Below, in pieces: positions 26,092 through 34,243 of a DNA stretch of 64,000 nt; position 1 is the first letter of the stretch; each line of letters starts with the position of its first letter. The notes beneath the pieces were generated by a model that made no database searches, was not told where the DNA came from, and was given only the letters and a program-made list of their open reading frames with translations. The DNA is taken from the NCBI RefSeq assembly GCF_000225705.1, contig NZ_JH126468.1, positions 246,818 to 310,817 on the forward strand, given 5' to 3'. Source of the stretch: Collinsella tanakaei YIT 12063. GTDB lineage: Bacteria > Actinomycetota > Coriobacteriia > Coriobacteriales > Coriobacteriaceae. A program made the translations under genes and the position numbers.

Positions 26092-26125
26092 AAAGAAGGG
26101 AGCGTCCCAACACACTGACGCTCCC
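26092..26125 (-). terminator. Rho-independent terminator of pheT
   Basis: On the minus strand the 9-bp stem GGGAGCGTC/GACGCTCCC with a 10-nt loop is followed by TTCTTT, 30 nt past the pheT stop. Confidence 0.85.
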
Positions 26126-26154
26126 TCATTTCAGCTATATCAAATGGGGTAACC

Positions 26155-28620
26155 CTAGCTGCGGACCTCGCCGCCAACGGCCTTGCACACCTTGGTGACC
26201 AGCTTCTGATGGGTCTTCTCGACCTCTTCGGACGTCAACGTGTGGTCGTCGGAGCGATAGGTCAGCGCGAACGCCATGGACTTCTTGCCCTCGCCCACGC
26301 GCTCCTTGTCGCGATAGACGTCGAACAAGCGCACGCCAACCAGCAGCTTGCCGCCGGCACTGCGCAGACGGCGTTCAAGGTCCTCGCAGGTAACGCTGTC
26401 GTCCACAACGATGGCCAGGTCATGCTCAACGCTGGGGAACTGCGAGAACTCGTGGTAGGCCTCCTGAGAGCCGGCAACGCTCAGCAGCGCGTCCAGATTG
26501 AGCTCGAAGGCGACCACGGGAATATCGATACCGTAGACGTCGCGCGCATCCGGATGGATCTCTCCAACCCAGCCGAGCACTACGCCGCCGGACAGGACCT
26601 CGGCGCAGCGGCCGGGCTGCAGGAAGGCATAGCCCTCGCCCTCGGCGGGACGGAAACGTACCTTGGGCACGCGCATCTGGTCAAGCAGCTCCTCGACCAC
26701 GCCCTTGCCGTCGAAGAAGCGAAGCGGCATGGGCTTTTTGATCCAGGAGATGTCGCCCATAGCACCAGACATGACGCCGGCGACGTTCTCGCGCTCCTTG
26801 GGAGCGCTGGCGTTTTCGCGACCAATGAAGACGGTGCCGGTCTCGTAGAGCTGCACGTTGGCGGTGCTGTGGGAGATGTTGTACTCAACAGCCTGCAGAA
26901 GCGCCGGAATAAGCGAGCGGCGCATCTCGGTCTGTTCGGCCACCAGCGGGTTCATAAGGATCACGGGGCAGCCAAGCCCCTCCTCGCCCATGCCAATGCG
27001 CTCAAGGTCGCCCGGAGCAGCGAATGAGAAGTTCATGGTCTCGTTGAGGCCGCAGGAACGCAGCACGCGGCCGACCTTGCGAATCTGCTGCTGGCGATGG
27101 GTGAGACCGCCGATGTGGTTCTTGGCGGCAGGGATGGTCGCTTCGACGCGGCCCATGCCCCACAGACGCAGAACCTCCTCGATAAGGTCGATTTCACGCG
27201 GCAGGTCGGGGCGGAAGGAGGGCGGCGTCACGGTGAAAACGGTCTCGCGGCCCTCTCCTGCGGTCTCGACACTGCAGCCAAGACGGGTCAGGGAGCGCTG
27301 AATGAAGTCGATCTCGATGGGGGCACCGCACAAGTCGAGCACGCGGGCGTAGCGCAACTCGATGGACTCGATGGTCTTGGGCGCGGGGTAGACGTCCACG
27401 TAGCCCGGAGCGACCTCGCCGCCGGCAAGCTCCTCGATAAGGGCGCAGGTGACGTTGGCGACGTCCACGCAACCGGTCTCGTCCACCTGACGCTCGAAGC
27501 GAATGGAGGCGTCGGAGATAAGCGAGAGGTCGCGGCTGGTGTGCGAGGTACGGCCGGCGTTGAAGCAGGCGCTCTCAACCAGCACGTCGACGGTATCGTC
27601 CTCGATCTCGGAATCCATGCCGCCCATGACGCCGGCAAGAGCGACGGGGCGCTCGCCGTCAGTGATTAGCGCCATGCCCTCGGCCAGGGTGCGCTCCACA
27701 TCGTCCAGGGTGCGGAAGGTCTCGCCCTCGTGCGCGGCGCGAACCACTACGGAACGCTTGCCGTCGCGCTCGGCGAAGGTGGACAGATCGAATGCGTGTA
27801 GCGGCTGGCCGGTAAGCATCATCACATAGTTGGTGATGTCGACGATGTTGTTGTGGGGACGGATGCCGCAGGCGTTCAGGCGCTCCACCAGCCACTCGGG
27901 CGAAGGGCCAACCTTCACGTTGCGGACGATGCGGGCCACGTAGCGGCTGCAGAGGTTCCCGTCCGCAAGTTCAACCGTGACCTCATCGGCGGTAGCGCGG
28001 CCGACCTCGGCCTTGATAGCGGGCAGCTCAACATGGAAGTCGCGGTCGTAGATGGCGCCGACCTCGCGGGCGATGCCGATCATAGAAAGGCAGTCGGCGC
28101 GGTTGGGCGTGATCTCGCAGTCGAGCACGGTATCAGACGTGCCGTGGTACTGGGAGAACGGCATACCAACGGGAGCGTCCTGGGGCAGGATCATAATGCC
28201 CGCGTGATCGCTGGAAAGCCCCAGCTCGCGAGCAGAGCAGTTCATGCCCATGGAGACCACGCCGCGCAGCTTGCTCTTCTTGATCTTGATGTCGCCCGGC
28301 AGCTCGGCGCCGATCATGGCGGTCACAATGTGGTCGCCTTCGTTGAAGTTCTGAGCACCGCAGACAATCTGCAGGGGCTCGGGATTGCCGTCGGCATCCA
28401 CGTTACAGGCGCCCACGTCAACCTTGGTGACCCACATATGGTCGGAGTCCGGGTGCGGCTCTTTGGAGACCACCTTAGCGGTGACGATATGGTCGAAGGA
28501 CTCGCCCACGGTCTCGATAGCCTCGACCTCGGTACCGGTGCGAATGAATTCGGTCGCGAGCTCGGAAGGATCCTCCGGAACCTCGACCATGCTGGAAAGC
28601 CAGTCGTATGAAACCTTCAT
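26155..28620 (-). CDS. pheT: phenylalanyl-tRNA synthetase beta subunit
   Basis: PheT pairs with PheS as an alpha2-beta2 enzyme charging tRNA-Phe. At 821 aa it has the usual domain order: N-terminal 'MKVSYDWLSSMVEVPEDP', an EMAP/OB-like tRNA-binding domain ('HPDSDHMWVTKVDVG', 'VCGAQNFNEGDHIVTA'), the B3/B4 editing domain, a B5 domain ('LPREIDLIEEVLRLWG'), the class-II-like core ('NPLVAEQTEMRRSLIPALLQ') and a C-terminal anticodon-binding FDX-ACB domain ('FSQFPSVEHDLAIVVDDS'). It follows pheS by 45 nt and shares its T-box leader. Confidence 0.96.
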   Translation of the reverse strand: MKVSYDWLSSMVEVPEDPSELATEFIRTGTEVEAIETVGESFDHIVTAKVVSKEPHPDSDHMWVTKVDVGACNVDADGNPEPLQIVCGAQNFNEGDHIVTAMIGAELPGDIKIKKSKLRGVVSMGMNCSARELGLSSDHAGIMILPQDAPVGMPFSQYHGTSDTVLDCEITPNRADCLSMIGIAREVGAIYDRDFHVELPAIKAEVGRATADEVTVELADGNLCSRYVARIVRNVKVGPSPEWLVERLNACGIRPHNNIVDITNYVMMLTGQPLHAFDLSTFAERDGKRSVVVRAAHEGETFRTLDDVERTLAEGMALITDGERPVALAGVMGGMDSEIEDDTVDVLVESACFNAGRTSHTSRDLSLISDASIRFERQVDETGCVDVANVTCALIEELAGGEVAPGYVDVYPAPKTIESIELRYARVLDLCGAPIEIDFIQRSLTRLGCSVETAGEGRETVFTVTPPSFRPDLPREIDLIEEVLRLWGMGRVEATIPAAKNHIGGLTHRQQQIRKVGRVLRSCGLNETMNFSFAAPGDLERIGMGEEGLGCPVILMNPLVAEQTEMRRSLIPALLQAVEYNISHSTANVQLYETGTVFIGRENASAPKERENVAGVMSGAMGDISWIKKPMPLRFFDGKGVVEELLDQMRVPKVRFRPAEGEGYAFLQPGRCAEVLSGGVVLGWVGEIHPDARDVYGIDIPVVAFELNLDALLSVAGSQEAYHEFSQFPSVEHDLAIVVDDSVTCEDLERRLRSAGGKLLVGVRLFDVYRDKERVGEGKKSMAFALTYRSDDHTLTSEEVEKTHQKLVTKVCKAVGGEVRS

Positions 28621-28665
28621 CTATGTACTCCTTTGGAATGAAATCGGCTTTTGGATCGGGCGTGC

Positions 28666-29742
28666 TTAGAACTGCTCAAGGAAGCGCATGTCGCCCGTGA
28701 CCAGGGCGCGCAGGTCGGGCAGGTCGTAGCGAAGCGCAGCGATGCGCTCCACGCCGGCGCCAAAGGCGAAGCCGGAGTACACGTCGGGGTCGATGCCGCA
28801 GTTGATGAGGACGTTGGGGTCGACCATGCCGCAGCCCAAGATCTCGATCCAGCCGGAGTGCTTGCAGAAGGGGCAGCCCTTGCCGCCGCACACGCCGCAG
28901 GAAACGTCGACCTCGCAGGAGGGCTCGGTGAACGGGAAGAAGTGCGGACGATAGCGCGTGGCGCGGTCCTCGCCAAACATGCACTTAACAAAGTAGTCGA
29001 GCGTGCCCTTGAGGTCGCCGAAGGTGATGCCCTTGTCAACGACCAGGCCCTCCACCTGATGGAACTGCGGCAGGTGGCAGGCGTCTGCCGTATCGGGACG
29101 GTACACGCGGCCGGGAGCGATCATGTAGATAGGAGGCTTCTGGGACTCCATGGTGTGGATCTGCACGCCGGAGGTCTGGGTGCGCAGCAGCACGTCGGAC
29201 TCGCCATGGGCATGCTGCTCGGGATGGGCGGCGGTGCCGGGGGCGTTGTCCTTTACATAAAAGGTATCGCGGGCAGAGCGGCTAGGATGGTCCAATGGGG
29301 CGTTCAGCGCGGTGAAGTTGTACCAGCTGCTCTCAACCTGCGGGCCGGTCTCCACGGTGTAGCCGATGCCGCAGAAGACATCCTCGATCTCCTCGATGAT
29401 CTGGTTGATGAGGTGCTGGTGACCGATCTTAGGACGAGCGCCCGGCAGGGTGATGTCCACGGCCTCGGTCGCCATAAGCTCGCGAATGGCGGCGCGCTTG
29501 AGCTGCTGGGTGCGGTTGTCCAACAGCGTCTCGGCCATGCGACGCATCTCGTTGGCTCGCTTGCCCAAAACGGGGCGCTCCTCGGGAGAGATCTTGCCCA
29601 TCATGCGCATCAGGCCGGTGATCTCGCCCTTGCGGCCAAGAAGCGCCACGCGCGCGGCCTCGAGCTTGTCGCTCGTCTCCGCGCCCTCGATCAGCTCCTT
29701 CGCTCGCTGTTCGAGCTCCTCAAGTTCATCGATCAAACTCAT
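28666..29742 (-). CDS. pheS: phenylalanyl-tRNA synthetase alpha subunit
   Basis: PheS is the catalytic alpha subunit (358 aa). It has an N-terminal coiled coil ('LIDELEELEQRAKELIEG'), and class II motifs 'PLDHPSRSARDTFYV', 'LLRTQTSGVQIHTMES' (motif 2 region), 'TDACHLPQFHQVEGLVVD' and the C-terminal 'FAFGAGVERIAALRYDLPD' (motif 3). The ribosome site is AGAGGGA. Expression is controlled by the T-box leader immediately upstream. Confidence 0.97.
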   Translation of the reverse strand: MSLIDELEELEQRAKELIEGAETSDKLEAARVALLGRKGEITGLMRMMGKISPEERPVLGKRANEMRRMAETLLDNRTQQLKRAAIRELMATEAVDITLPGARPKIGHQHLINQIIEEIEDVFCGIGYTVETGPQVESSWYNFTALNAPLDHPSRSARDTFYVKDNAPGTAAHPEQHAHGESDVLLRTQTSGVQIHTMESQKPPIYMIAPGRVYRPDTADACHLPQFHQVEGLVVDKGITFGDLKGTLDYFVKCMFGEDRATRYRPHFFPFTEPSCEVDVSCGVCGGKGCPFCKHSGWIEILGCGMVDPNVLINCGIDPDVYSGFAFGAGVERIAALRYDLPDLRALVTGDMRFLEQF

Positions 29743-29796
29743 CTGTTCCCTCTCTTTCCAAGCGGCACCGCATCACGGCACCAACCTGTTCCATAG

Positions 29797-30120
29797 AAAA
29801 ATCCGCCCTTGGAATCATGTGATCGCTCACACTCCCAAGGACGGATCAGATTTCCGCGGTACCACCTTGATTGGCCGCCGGTTGTCCTCCCGGCGAACCC
29901 TCTTTTGCCCGATGTCGCTCAGGCGGGCGGCTTCCCTACTCAGCACGAACACGCGGAAACGAGCGCAAATATCGTCTTGCATGCCCGTATCGCGGAACCA
30001 CCGTTCAAGTCGCAGCTCGGGAGTGAACTCGGGCTTCTATCGTTGCGGGTGGGCTTGCAGCCGGCGGCCCTCCCTCTCTTGGCAACGATGCGGCGAGGCC
30101 CAACCTCTCCGTCAACGCAA
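29797..30120 (-). ncRNA. T-box riboswitch leader of pheST
   Basis: The minus-strand leader carries the T-box sequence AAGGTGGTACCGCGG (29868-29854), which pairs with uncharged tRNA acceptor ends. It is followed by a terminator with a 12-bp stem (29846-29835 with 29812-29801, one wobble) and an A-run/T-run at 29801-29797. A likely specifier codon TTC for Phe is at 30027-30025 in a stem-loop region, and an AGAGAGGGAGGG segment fits the AG-bulge region of stem I. A second T-box-like motif lies upstream (see findings). Uncharged tRNA-Phe should favour antitermination and pheST expression. Confidence 0.88.
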
Positions 30121-30230
30121 TTGGCAGAAGGATAACACAACGCAATCAGACTAAAAGAGTGCATCACCCTTTAAGCTGACAGAACTTGCAGAACTTGCAA
30201 ACAAGACGGACAAGCCTTGCCCGTCTCCAT

Positions 30231-30359
30231 CTATAACTCAACCCCATACCTCGCGAGTAGGCCCTTGCGATTTTGAACAAGGCGCTCGCGCATAAACGGA
30301 ATCGAAAATGCCACATACCCACGCTCCGCGGGCTCGACAATCTGGCGCGATACCAGAAG
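30231..30359 (-). pseudogene. C-terminal scrap of an ATPase- or regulator-like protein
   Basis: A 42-codon minus-strand frame reads 'LLVSRQIVEPAERGYVAFSI' and continues to '...RYGVEL' and stop. It has no start; a TAG lies directly before it. The sequence resembles winged-helix tails of ATP-binding proteins, but the identification is weak. It lies in the decayed region after pheST. Confidence 0.4.
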
Positions 30360-30669
30360 CTATTCGCCATTATCGCTTTTATCGTTATTATCGTTTTTGT
30401 AGTGGAAATAGTATTTATCGCAAGATAAGGCAGCCAGACCGCCTTTCGCCCATACGAAGCGACCTTGTTATTTCTTGATGCGACGGCCCTACCAAGAAGG
30501 GCTTCATCGCCAAACGCAACGATGCGCGTTACGAAGCGCCCACACACTGTGACCAAGTCACCGACAATTGCGCGGCATCTCGAATACATTTTCCACAATG
30601 CGCAAAGACCGTGAACGCCAATCTAATTGCCACAGTGAAAACCGCCCCATCTCGCGAACAGGACGGCCC

Positions 30670-30799
30670 GTGACCCACCTCGCATCCTTTCTCGAGGGCA
30701 TCATCACCTTCATCTCCCCGCCTACTGCCCATGCCGCCCATCTACCTGGCCTACTTCGCCGACGTCGAGCGGCTCGATAGCGGCGGCGCCAAGTCCTAG
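30670..30799 (+). pseudogene. frameshifted N-terminal remnant of a CcdA-type membrane protein
   Basis: From a GTG at 30670 the frame reads 'VTHLASFLEGIITFISPP', typical of CcdA thiol-disulfide transporters, whose first helix runs 'FLEG-FISPC-LP-LPIYL-Y'. After a one-base shift the other frame continues 'LLPMPPIYLAYFADVE' before a stop at 30799. The critical Cys is lost and only about 40 residues remain. The intact protein would move reducing equivalents across the membrane to periplasmic thioredoxins. Confidence 0.6.
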
Positions 30800-30895
30800 A
30801 TGGCAGAGATCCTCACCCGCGTCGCCTTCTACGCCGGCGACCCCGCATGGGCCGCCTTCAAGATGGCTAAAGAGGACGCCATGGGTTCGGAACGG
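30800..30895 (+). pseudogene. C-terminal fragment of a carboxymuconolactone-decarboxylase-like protein
   Basis: The stretch 'MAEILTRVAFYAGDPAWAAF' followed by KMAKED matches the tail of CMD-family proteins. It directly abuts the ccdA fragment, and nothing recognisable precedes it in frame, so the gene has been truncated. Confidence 0.55.
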
Positions 30896-30904
30896 CAGGA
30901 CGAA

Positions 30905-30975
30905 CTAGAACATGGCCTCGTCGATGCGGCGGACGGTCTCGCGGTAGTCGTAAGTCGGCGGGGTCCAAGGGGCGG
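30905..30975 (-). pseudogene. C-terminal scrap of an unidentified protein
   Basis: A minus-strand frame ends 'PPTYDYRETVRRIDEAMF' and stop. It reads like a real C-terminus but I cannot identify the family. It adds to the cluster of gene fragments here. Confidence 0.3.
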
Positions 30976-31039
30976 CAGCGCGGCTGAGCCGAACCCCAAG
31001 CGCACCCCTCATTTCAAAAGAACCATACCCGCATTCGAT

Positions 31040-31516
31040 CTACAGTTTGATGGCCATACGGCCCGAATCTCCTATGCGGCTGAACCCGAAACGGGCATAA
31101 AACGCCGCCGCCGAATCGTCCACGGGATCGACCACGAGCGCCCAAGCACCGGCGATCGCTGCGACCTTGGACGCGTTGACGATCGCATCGCGTAGCAGGG
31201 CGGCGCCAAGCCCCATTCCTTTAAAATCGTCGTCCACGCCCAACATCCCCAGAAGCACGGCGGGGACCTGGGAGGGGGCGTTGCGGGCGAGCCATCCCCC
31301 GCCGATGTCGGTCCGCACAATGGAATGCGTGCTCAGCGTATAGAAGCCCGCCACGCGCCCGGCGCAGCGCGACACGTAGACCACGCCCGTTCCTCGCACG
31401 CGAGCGGTTGCGGCATGGCGCGCGGCCCACGAATCAACGATTTCGACGCCGCAATGGAAGCCCTCTATACCCTCCCCCGCCGCAAGCTGGACGGGCCGGG
31501 AGAACCCAGCCGTCAT
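31040..31516 (-). CDS. GNAT acetyltransferase toxin of a type II toxin-antitoxin pair
   Basis: This 158-aa protein has the GNAT fold: 'GTGVVYVSRCAGRVAGFYTL', the acetyl-CoA loop 'DDDFKGMGLGAALLRDAIV', and 'PVDDSAAAFYARFGFSRIG'. It overlaps by 4 nt the end of a DUF1778 antitoxin gene. In characterised TacAT/AtaRT systems such enzymes acetylate aminoacyl-tRNA and stop translation. The aminoacyl specificity cannot be read here. Both genes look intact although they lie in a decayed region. Confidence 0.85.
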   Translation of the reverse strand: MTAGFSRPVQLAAGEGIEGFHCGVEIVDSWAARHAATARVRGTGVVYVSRCAGRVAGFYTLSTHSIVRTDIGGGWLARNAPSQVPAVLLGMLGVDDDFKGMGLGAALLRDAIVNASKVAAIAGAWALVVDPVDDSAAAFYARFGFSRIGDSGRMAIKL

Positions 31517-31785
31517 GCCCAGATCTCCTCACGGGCCAGGAGCTCGCGGGTCGACTCCGGTAGCGGGGCGTCGAGCATCGAGCAGAACTCCTCGAACGCG
31601 GGCCCCGTGAGCCGCGTAAGGCGCGCTGCCTCTATATCTGCTGCCGCCGCCTCATCGAGCTTGGAGGTCGACCACTGCGTGAGCGTCTGGCCCCTGAGCG
31701 CCGCCGCCTCCTCATAATTGGCTCGCTGGGAGCTGGTGAGCCTCAGGTCCATCCTGCAGGGCTTTTCCAAAGCGGGCGCTGCCAT
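31513..31785 (-). CDS. DUF1778 ribbon-helix-helix antitoxin
   Basis: This 90-aa protein has a DUF1778 N-terminus with ribbon-helix-helix features ('RMDLRLTSSQRANYEEAAAL', then 'RGQTLTQWSTSKLDEAAAAD') and a C-terminal neutralising segment ('PLPESTRELLAREEIWA'). It would bind the GNAT toxin and repress its own promoter. The ribosome site AGGGGG is 6-7 nt upstream of the ATG. An inverted repeat (GTACG ... CGTAC, about 31813-31831) between promoter and start is a plausible operator. Confidence 0.85.
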   Translation of the reverse strand: MAAPALEKPCRMDLRLTSSQRANYEEAAALRGQTLTQWSTSKLDEAAAADIEAARLTRLTGPAFEEFCSMLDAPLPESTRELLAREEIWA

Positions 31786-31812
31786 GTCGTCCCCCTCTTT
31801 AAGCGTGACATT

Positions 31813-31862
31813 TGTACGGAATTACTACGTACGATTATAGCGCTGAGGGACCAGCGCGTCCA
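31813..31862 (-). promoter_or_regulatory. toxin-antitoxin promoter and operator
   Basis: On the minus strand TGGACG (31862-31857) and TATAAT (31839-31834) are separated by 17 nt. Just downstream lies the short inverted repeat GTACG-N9-CGTAC, a candidate site for the antitoxin. Confidence 0.55.
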
Positions 31863-32095
31863 TATGGCGTTGCAGCGAGCACCATATACGGCATGGAGCC
31901 GAGCATTCTGGATCGAACGCCTGCCCGCTGGAATTCGACACCTTCGTCGCCGGCATTGCAAGCATCCTCAGACTGCGGGATTTGTAGCGAGCACACGGGA
32001 GCAAGGTGCGCTCCATTGGATCGGTGCCCCTTCTCGGACCATCGATGAAGCATCAGTTCGCTTACGCAACAAGCGCTAAACACGGCGTACGCTGG

Positions 32096-32425
32096 CTAGC
32101 CAAGCGAGATAGAAAAGCGCTTCTCAAGATCCGCGATGTCCCACTCATTGGGCAGCACCCATGCGCTGTCGACGATAACCACCTCAAGCTCGTCCCAGTC
32201 GCGCGCGAGGCAGATACCATCGGGTAGATCAGCGGCGATGAGGTCCCCAATAGACGGAAACGAAACCCAGGCATGCTCGCCATTCCCATAGGCCTGGAAT
32301 ATGGCACAATCCTCATCCTTGATAACCATGTAGTCATGAGGCCGCTCGCCAAAAAACTGAAGCTCGATCTCGTCGCTGCCGGGGAGCGCGTCATAAAGCG
32401 CCATGAATGCATCTATGGGGATCAT
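32096..32425 (-). CDS. hypothetical protein
   Basis: A 109-aa acidic protein with no membrane segment, beginning 'MIPIDAFMALYDALPGSDEI'. It has several Trp residues ('YGNGEHAWVSFPSI', 'RDWDELEVVIVD') and no recognisable catalytic motif. The ribosome site is poor. It reads as genuine protein because acidic and hydrophobic residues alternate as in beta-strands; the fold might be SUKH-like but I cannot confirm it. It sits between the toxin-antitoxin pair and a dead nuclease gene. Confidence 0.5.
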   Translation of the reverse strand: MIPIDAFMALYDALPGSDEIELQFFGERPHDYMVIKDEDCAIFQAYGNGEHAWVSFPSIGDLIAADLPDGICLARDWDELEVVIVDSAWVLPNEWDIADLEKRFSISLG

Positions 32426-32500
32426 GAGCCGCCTCCATACTCTGAACGCGCGCCGATAAATTGCACCCTGTCCATTTTAAATTGGCCTTAATGATAGACG

Positions 32501-33277
32501 CTAAAATAGATAACTGACATTGCAGGAGTCTTGCGACTGCAAGCGCACTGGCGCTACTTCGCGTAGCAACATTTCTCGGGAAACACCCCGTCCGCCTGGA
32601 TATGGTACGCGATCTTCGATTGAGGCTGAACGCCTAGATGTCGATGCCGTTAGGATCGCGATGCGTCGCGTTCGAGCAGTTGCGTTCTCGACCATCTGCT
32701 GTTCGATCTCATGCTCCTGGTGGCCCTGCCTGGTGGTGATGAAGTCGAACACGTACGGGTCTTTGAGCGCCCGTTGGGCAAGTTCGCTCTCCAGTGCGGG
32801 CAAGGTGCGAGAGAAGTTGGTCACCTTGCCGGCAAGCTTCTGGCGCTCGTAGAGCCGCAAATCGATCTGATGGTCAAAGACCACACGCGACCAGCCATTT
32901 TCGATAGTCGCGTTCAGGTACCACAATCGCTCTTCCCCGGGCTCGGTCTTGTCGAGGAGCGGCATCATATGACCCCATGGAATTGTGCAGTAACTGCTGC
33001 ACAATTCAGAATCCACCTCACGAGCGAACTATGCCATGTACTTGAGACTACGGACCGAGAATCCCCTGATGCCGGGGAATGCAGCCCTAATGTCCTTCGA
33101 CAGAGTTTCGATGTATTTGTTGCCCCACTCCGAACGCGCCACAAGCTCGTTGCCTATGAGCCAGTACATGCGAATCATCTCTGCAGAAGCCTTCTGCGCC
33201 GCATTCGACCGCGCGGAAGAGATGACCTTGGCCACACGACCAAGAGACTCTTTGTATTCACCCGTGTTCAGCGACAT
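32501..33277 (-). pseudogene. YhcG/DUF1016-type PDDEXK nuclease pseudogene
   Basis: The N-terminal DUF1016 domain is in frame from 33277 ('YWLIGNELVARSEWGNKYIE', 'LSKDIRAAFPGIRGFSVRSL'). It stops at an in-frame TAG just after 'KYMA' (about 33031-33029). The same frame continues after it with 'CTIPWGHMMPLLDK', 'WYLNATIENGWSRVVFDHQI' and 'ALKDPYVFDFITTRQ'. The family C-terminal PDDEXK catalytic core is absent; the tail becomes unrelated sequence. The gene therefore has both a nonsense mutation and a lost nuclease domain. Such genes often accompany type I restriction loci, and an hsdS scrap lies nearby. Confidence 0.75.
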
Positions 33278-33370
33278 GACAGATCATCCAGTTTATAGAC
33301 TGTGCAACGAATGGCACACAATGTGGCACCCTGCTCAGGCGAGCATAGCACGCCGACCGGATATAACATC

Positions 33371-33458
33371 GCACCTCAATCTCACCGGAAATGAGCTTGG
33401 GAAGCGAGCGCTTAGGAGCGTTATCTCCAGATGCGATAATGCGTTCCCTCTGCCTCAC
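33371..33458 (-). pseudogene. possible C-terminal scrap of a type I restriction specificity subunit
   Basis: A short minus-strand stretch ends 'SLPKLISGEIEV', matching the common C-terminus of HsdS proteins (LLPKLMSGEI-V). Nothing else of an HsdS gene is visible. The identification rests on about 12 residues. Confidence 0.35.
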
Positions 33459-33635
33459 TTACCCCCGATACGCAAATCCACTCAACAAGCGACATCGCCC
33501 GCGCCCGCGATAGCCGCTCTCCGCCCATGCTACGGCGATATCGGTCTATTGGGATCAGCCCTGCGCTCGGGGTGGCGCCACTACAACCATCAGAGCGACT
33601 TCGGGGGCTTCGAACCCGAGGAGCGCTCCTAGTTC

Positions 33636-33754
33636 GGGGCGTAACCGGCGTGCCTGTTACCCACTTTGTCGACAAGGAAGGCGACCTGGCGGCCTACGGA
33701 CAGGGCAGGCTGGGAGTCGACGGCATTCGCCAGGGCATCGAGATGGCCAGCTAA
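33636..33754 (+). pseudogene. C-terminal remnant of a TlpA-like thioredoxin
   Basis: The plus-strand frame ends 'GVPVTHFVDKEGDLAAYGQG' and then 'RLGVDGIRQGIEMAS' and stop, typical of the cis-Pro strand and last helix of TlpA/thioredoxin-like lipoproteins. The active-site half is missing. Such proteins are usually encoded beside CcdA, and a ccdA piece lies on the same strand about 3 kb upstream. Confidence 0.6.
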
Positions 33755-34243
33755 CCCCATTCGACAAACCGCCTCCGCTGGGGATGGCAGCTGAGGGCCA
33801 CGAGGTGGGTGCTTCAGGGCCGTGCATACTCAAAACGGCCCTCTCCGCCATGACCCTCGCAAAGAAGGGCCTCGATGGGGGCAAGATTCTAGAGATAGAT
33901 TGGAGACATAACTAGCATGCCCGTCTCTTAGAATTCACTTGCACCTTGCCCGACTGCCGCCGTGCCGCCCTTTCTGCCAAAGATAAAGCCCTTCTCGCGC
34001 AAAAACTGGGGCCTGCGGACCTTGCCTTACCCACCTCGTGGTCCTCAACTGCCACAGCGACCGGCAACGGTTTCCAGCGCCCTTTTATCTATGCATTGTT
34101 GAAATGTAGGCACCCGCCTGACCTTGCACTATGCTGGGCGCGCATGCATAGCACCCGACAGCGCTTTCATAGACAGTATCCCCGCCCGCTGGGTACACTC
34201 TCAATCGTCAAACCAATCCCCCACGTACGCGCCAGGAGGCACC
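33755..34243. other. intergenic region upstream of the M32 peptidase
   Basis: About 490 nt with no convincing gene. A short frame ending 'KKGLDGGKILEIDWRHN' (plus strand, around 33870-33912) may be another protein scrap. I see no clear promoter pair. Confidence 0.4.

Noticed and set aside
30373-30400. Repeated TTATCG units as a DnaA-box cluster or origin
   Set aside because: They do not match the TTATCCACA consensus and no origin genes (dnaA, dnaN) lie near.
30164-30598. 144-codon minus-strand frame after pheST
   Set aside because: The translation is rich in Arg, Cys and Trp with no family pattern, whereas another frame in the same place reads as a real protein tail.
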